The translations under genes were made by a program, and so were the position numbers. The notes under the pieces were generated by a model. It made no database searches, had not been told where the DNA came from, and saw only the letters and a program-made list of their open reading frames with translations. Positions 4,629-5,403 of a DNA stretch of 5,403 nucleotides are shown here, piece by piece; position 1 is the stretch's first letter; each line of letters opens with the position of its first letter. Origin of the DNA: Helicobacteraceae bacterium (lineage in GTDB: Bacteria > Campylobacterota > Campylobacteria > Campylobacterales > SZUA-545); NCBI GenBank assembly GCA_031276985.1, contig JAISMA010000166.1, positions 1 through 5,403 of the forward strand, read 5' to 3'.

Positions 4629-4750
4629 TTTTTCTTTGATGTTTTTATGTGCCGCGATTATCATTGTTTTGAGTTCTTTCGATGTTTATTTATCCGTTCT
4701 GCTAAACGCAACCTGTTTTTCTTTGATTTTTTTATGCGCCGTGATAATTG
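4580..4750. repeat. 87-bp tandem duplication
   Basis: The block 4580-4666 is repeated at 4667-4750 with a period of 87 bases. Identity is about 90% up to roughly 4661 and 4748. The core holds GAGTTCTTTCGAT, TTTATTTATCCGTTCT and AACGCAACCTGTTTTTC. The period is a multiple of three, and on the minus strand both copies keep one reading frame that ends at the same TAA (see the short frame at 4686-4838). Confidence 0.88.
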
Positions 4751-4838
4751 TATAGCCGTAAGCGTTTACCGTTATGAGCCAATCCACAACGTCCAAAACG
4801 GATATTTTGAGGTTCTTTTTTATCCGTCCCACGCCCAT
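4686..4838 (-). CDS. possible small ORF ending in the tandem repeat
   Basis: A 50-residue minus-strand frame from ATG at 4838 to TAA at 4686-4688, 25 bases beyond the stop of the larger minus-strand gene. It contains 'ISVLDVVDWLITVNAYGYT' and ends 'IKEKQVAFSRTDK'. The tandem copy (4599-4664) ends in the same 13 residues and TAA. Of six substitutions between the two copies in the shared frame before its first codon, five are at third codon positions and four are silent, which hints at coding history. There is no ribosome binding site and I do not recognise the product. It may be a decayed gene end or chance; low confidence. Confidence 0.25.
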   Translation of the reverse strand: MGVGRIKKNLKISVLDVVDWLITVNAYGYTIITAHKKIKEKQVAFSRTDK

Positions 4839-4863
4839 TGGCGCGGTATGGATTTTAGCGTTG

Positions 4864-5403
4864 TTAAAATTCGATGTCGTCGGCGACGTTTCCTCCGCGC
4901 TCGGCGGCAAATTTCGCCTCGTATTCTTTTTGCTTTTCCTGTTGATATTCGAGAAACTCTTTTGTTTCCATAATATCCTCGCTGCCGTTCGTGCGTTTTG
5001 CCATATGCTGCATTGCGACGGACTGAAAATCCCCAAGACCAATGCCGAAATTTTCCAAAATCCACTGCGAGCCGTCCAAGCCGTAATTATATGCGGCTGT
5101 TCTCGCGCCACACAGCTCTTCGTAAAAGTAGCGGTCGTTTTTCAGGCGCTCCAAATTGGCTTTGCCTTCAGGCGAAATATTCGTTTCAATATTAAGCAGT
5201 TTCGGATTTGTAACGCCCGCCGCGAAATACTGCCCGTAAAGCATCGCCAACTCAAAGGTGGGATCTTCCGCCATTCGCTGTGGCCAAAGCGTATTTAATT
5301 CGTCCCACACGGCGGCGTCTACGCCCATCGCTTTACAGACGCTTTCCAAGTTTGCGCCCGACGCTAATTTAATCGCCATTTGAGCGTAATCCTCAAACGA
5401 AAT
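4864..5403 (-). CDS. Unrecognised helical protein, C-terminal part (runs off the window)
   Basis: The frame is open from the window edge (5403) to TAA at 4864-4866, 179 codons. An ATG occurs at 5379, but upstream residues ISFEDYAQ continue the same pattern, so the true start is probably outside. The visible part looks mostly alpha-helical and has two similar units. The first has YAQMAIKLASG, then a 'MGVDAAVWDELNTLWPQRM' helix (residues 18-36 from that ATG). The second has 'CGARTAAYNYGLDG', then 'ENFGIGLGDFQSVAMQHM' (109-126). Both show an alanine-rich helix, a glycine, a short helix, G[VI], and a final helix ending in Met. Residues 134-162 are highly charged and probably coiled coil, and the end is acidic (DDIEF). 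No signal peptide or membrane segment is visible in this part. I do not recognise the family. It contains no CGATCG, unlike most of the window. Confidence 0.75.
   Translation of the reverse strand: MSFEDYAQMAIKLASGANLESVCKAMGVDAAVWDELNTLWPQRMAEDPTFELAMLYGQYFAAGVTNPKLLNIETNISPEGKANLERLKNDRYFYEELCGARTAAYNYGLDGSQWILENFGIGLGDFQSVAMQHMAKRTNGSEDIMETKEFLEYQQEKQKEYEAKFAAERGGNVADDIEF

Larger units (their letters stand above)
3565..4863. other. 1.3-kb repeat-rich intergenic mosaic
   Basis: No recognisable conserved gene lies between the OsmC-family stop and the end of the minus-strand gene. The open frames here are translations of palindromes and direct repeats. The left two thirds (3580-4545) are dominated by hairpins that share a right-hand tail ATGACGG; the right third (4546-4830) is AT-richer with 85-87 bp repeats. 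Both flanking genes appear intact and their stops point toward each other, so this is a convergent gene end where insertions would do little harm. No transposase or integrase is present. Confidence 0.85.

Noticed and set aside
3565..4863. Remnant of an autonomous insertion sequence
   Set aside because: No frame in either strand shows transposase motifs, and the repeats are too short and self-similar for a decayed IS.
4774..5298. 174-residue plus-strand open frame opposite the minus-strand gene
   Set aside because: Most of it is antisense to the minus-strand gene, whose protein has coherent helical repeats. The plus-strand product is a low-complexity mix without a domain.

Overview
The window looks like part of a Campylobacterota (epsilonproteobacterial) chromosome, though this is inferred from gene order and not from a marker gene. 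The gene order modA, a small protein with two TOBE domains, modB, modC matches, as I recall it, the molybdate locus of Campylobacter (modA, Cj0302c, modB, modC). The ModA sequence is also of a type seen in that group. Base composition is close to half G+C, with a striking excess of the palindrome CGATCG, so a higher-GC or uncultured relative is more likely than Campylobacter jejuni itself.

Layout. Positions 1-111 hold the last 36 codons of a TOBE/Mop-domain protein (molybdate-binding or ModE-like regulator). A 132-base leader follows, with short tandem 8-mers and a strong GC hairpin plus T run just before the modA ribosome binding site. From 244 to 3008 the four molybdate genes are packed with 1, 11 and 4 base overlaps, so they form one transcription and translation unit. 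ModA catches molybdate or tungstate in the periplasm, ModB is the membrane channel, ModC the ATPase, and the di-TOBE protein probably binds the oxyanion in the cytoplasm. A separate promoter region with an inverted repeat precedes a YhfA-type OsmC-family gene (3082-3564) that lacks the usual second cysteine.

From about 3565 to 4860 there is no convincing conserved gene. This 1.3 kb is a mosaic of repeats. It holds seven copies of a palindrome (GATTCTGCG, six-base loop, CGCAGAATGACG), a 90-bp and an 85-bp direct repeat that occur in swapped order, an 87-bp tandem duplication, an 81-bp element with 17-bp terminal inverted repeats ending in TTAA, and one dRS3-like hairpin. It looks like a landing zone for small non-autonomous elements, shuffled by recombination between repeats. 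No transposase is visible.

The right end (5403 down to 4864, minus strand) holds the C-terminal part of an unrecognised helical protein that runs out of the window. The strongest leads for new biology are the composite palindromic repeat family and the frame-preserving 87-bp repeat. The molybdate operon itself is ordinary. I see no evidence here for a new defence or other multi-gene system.
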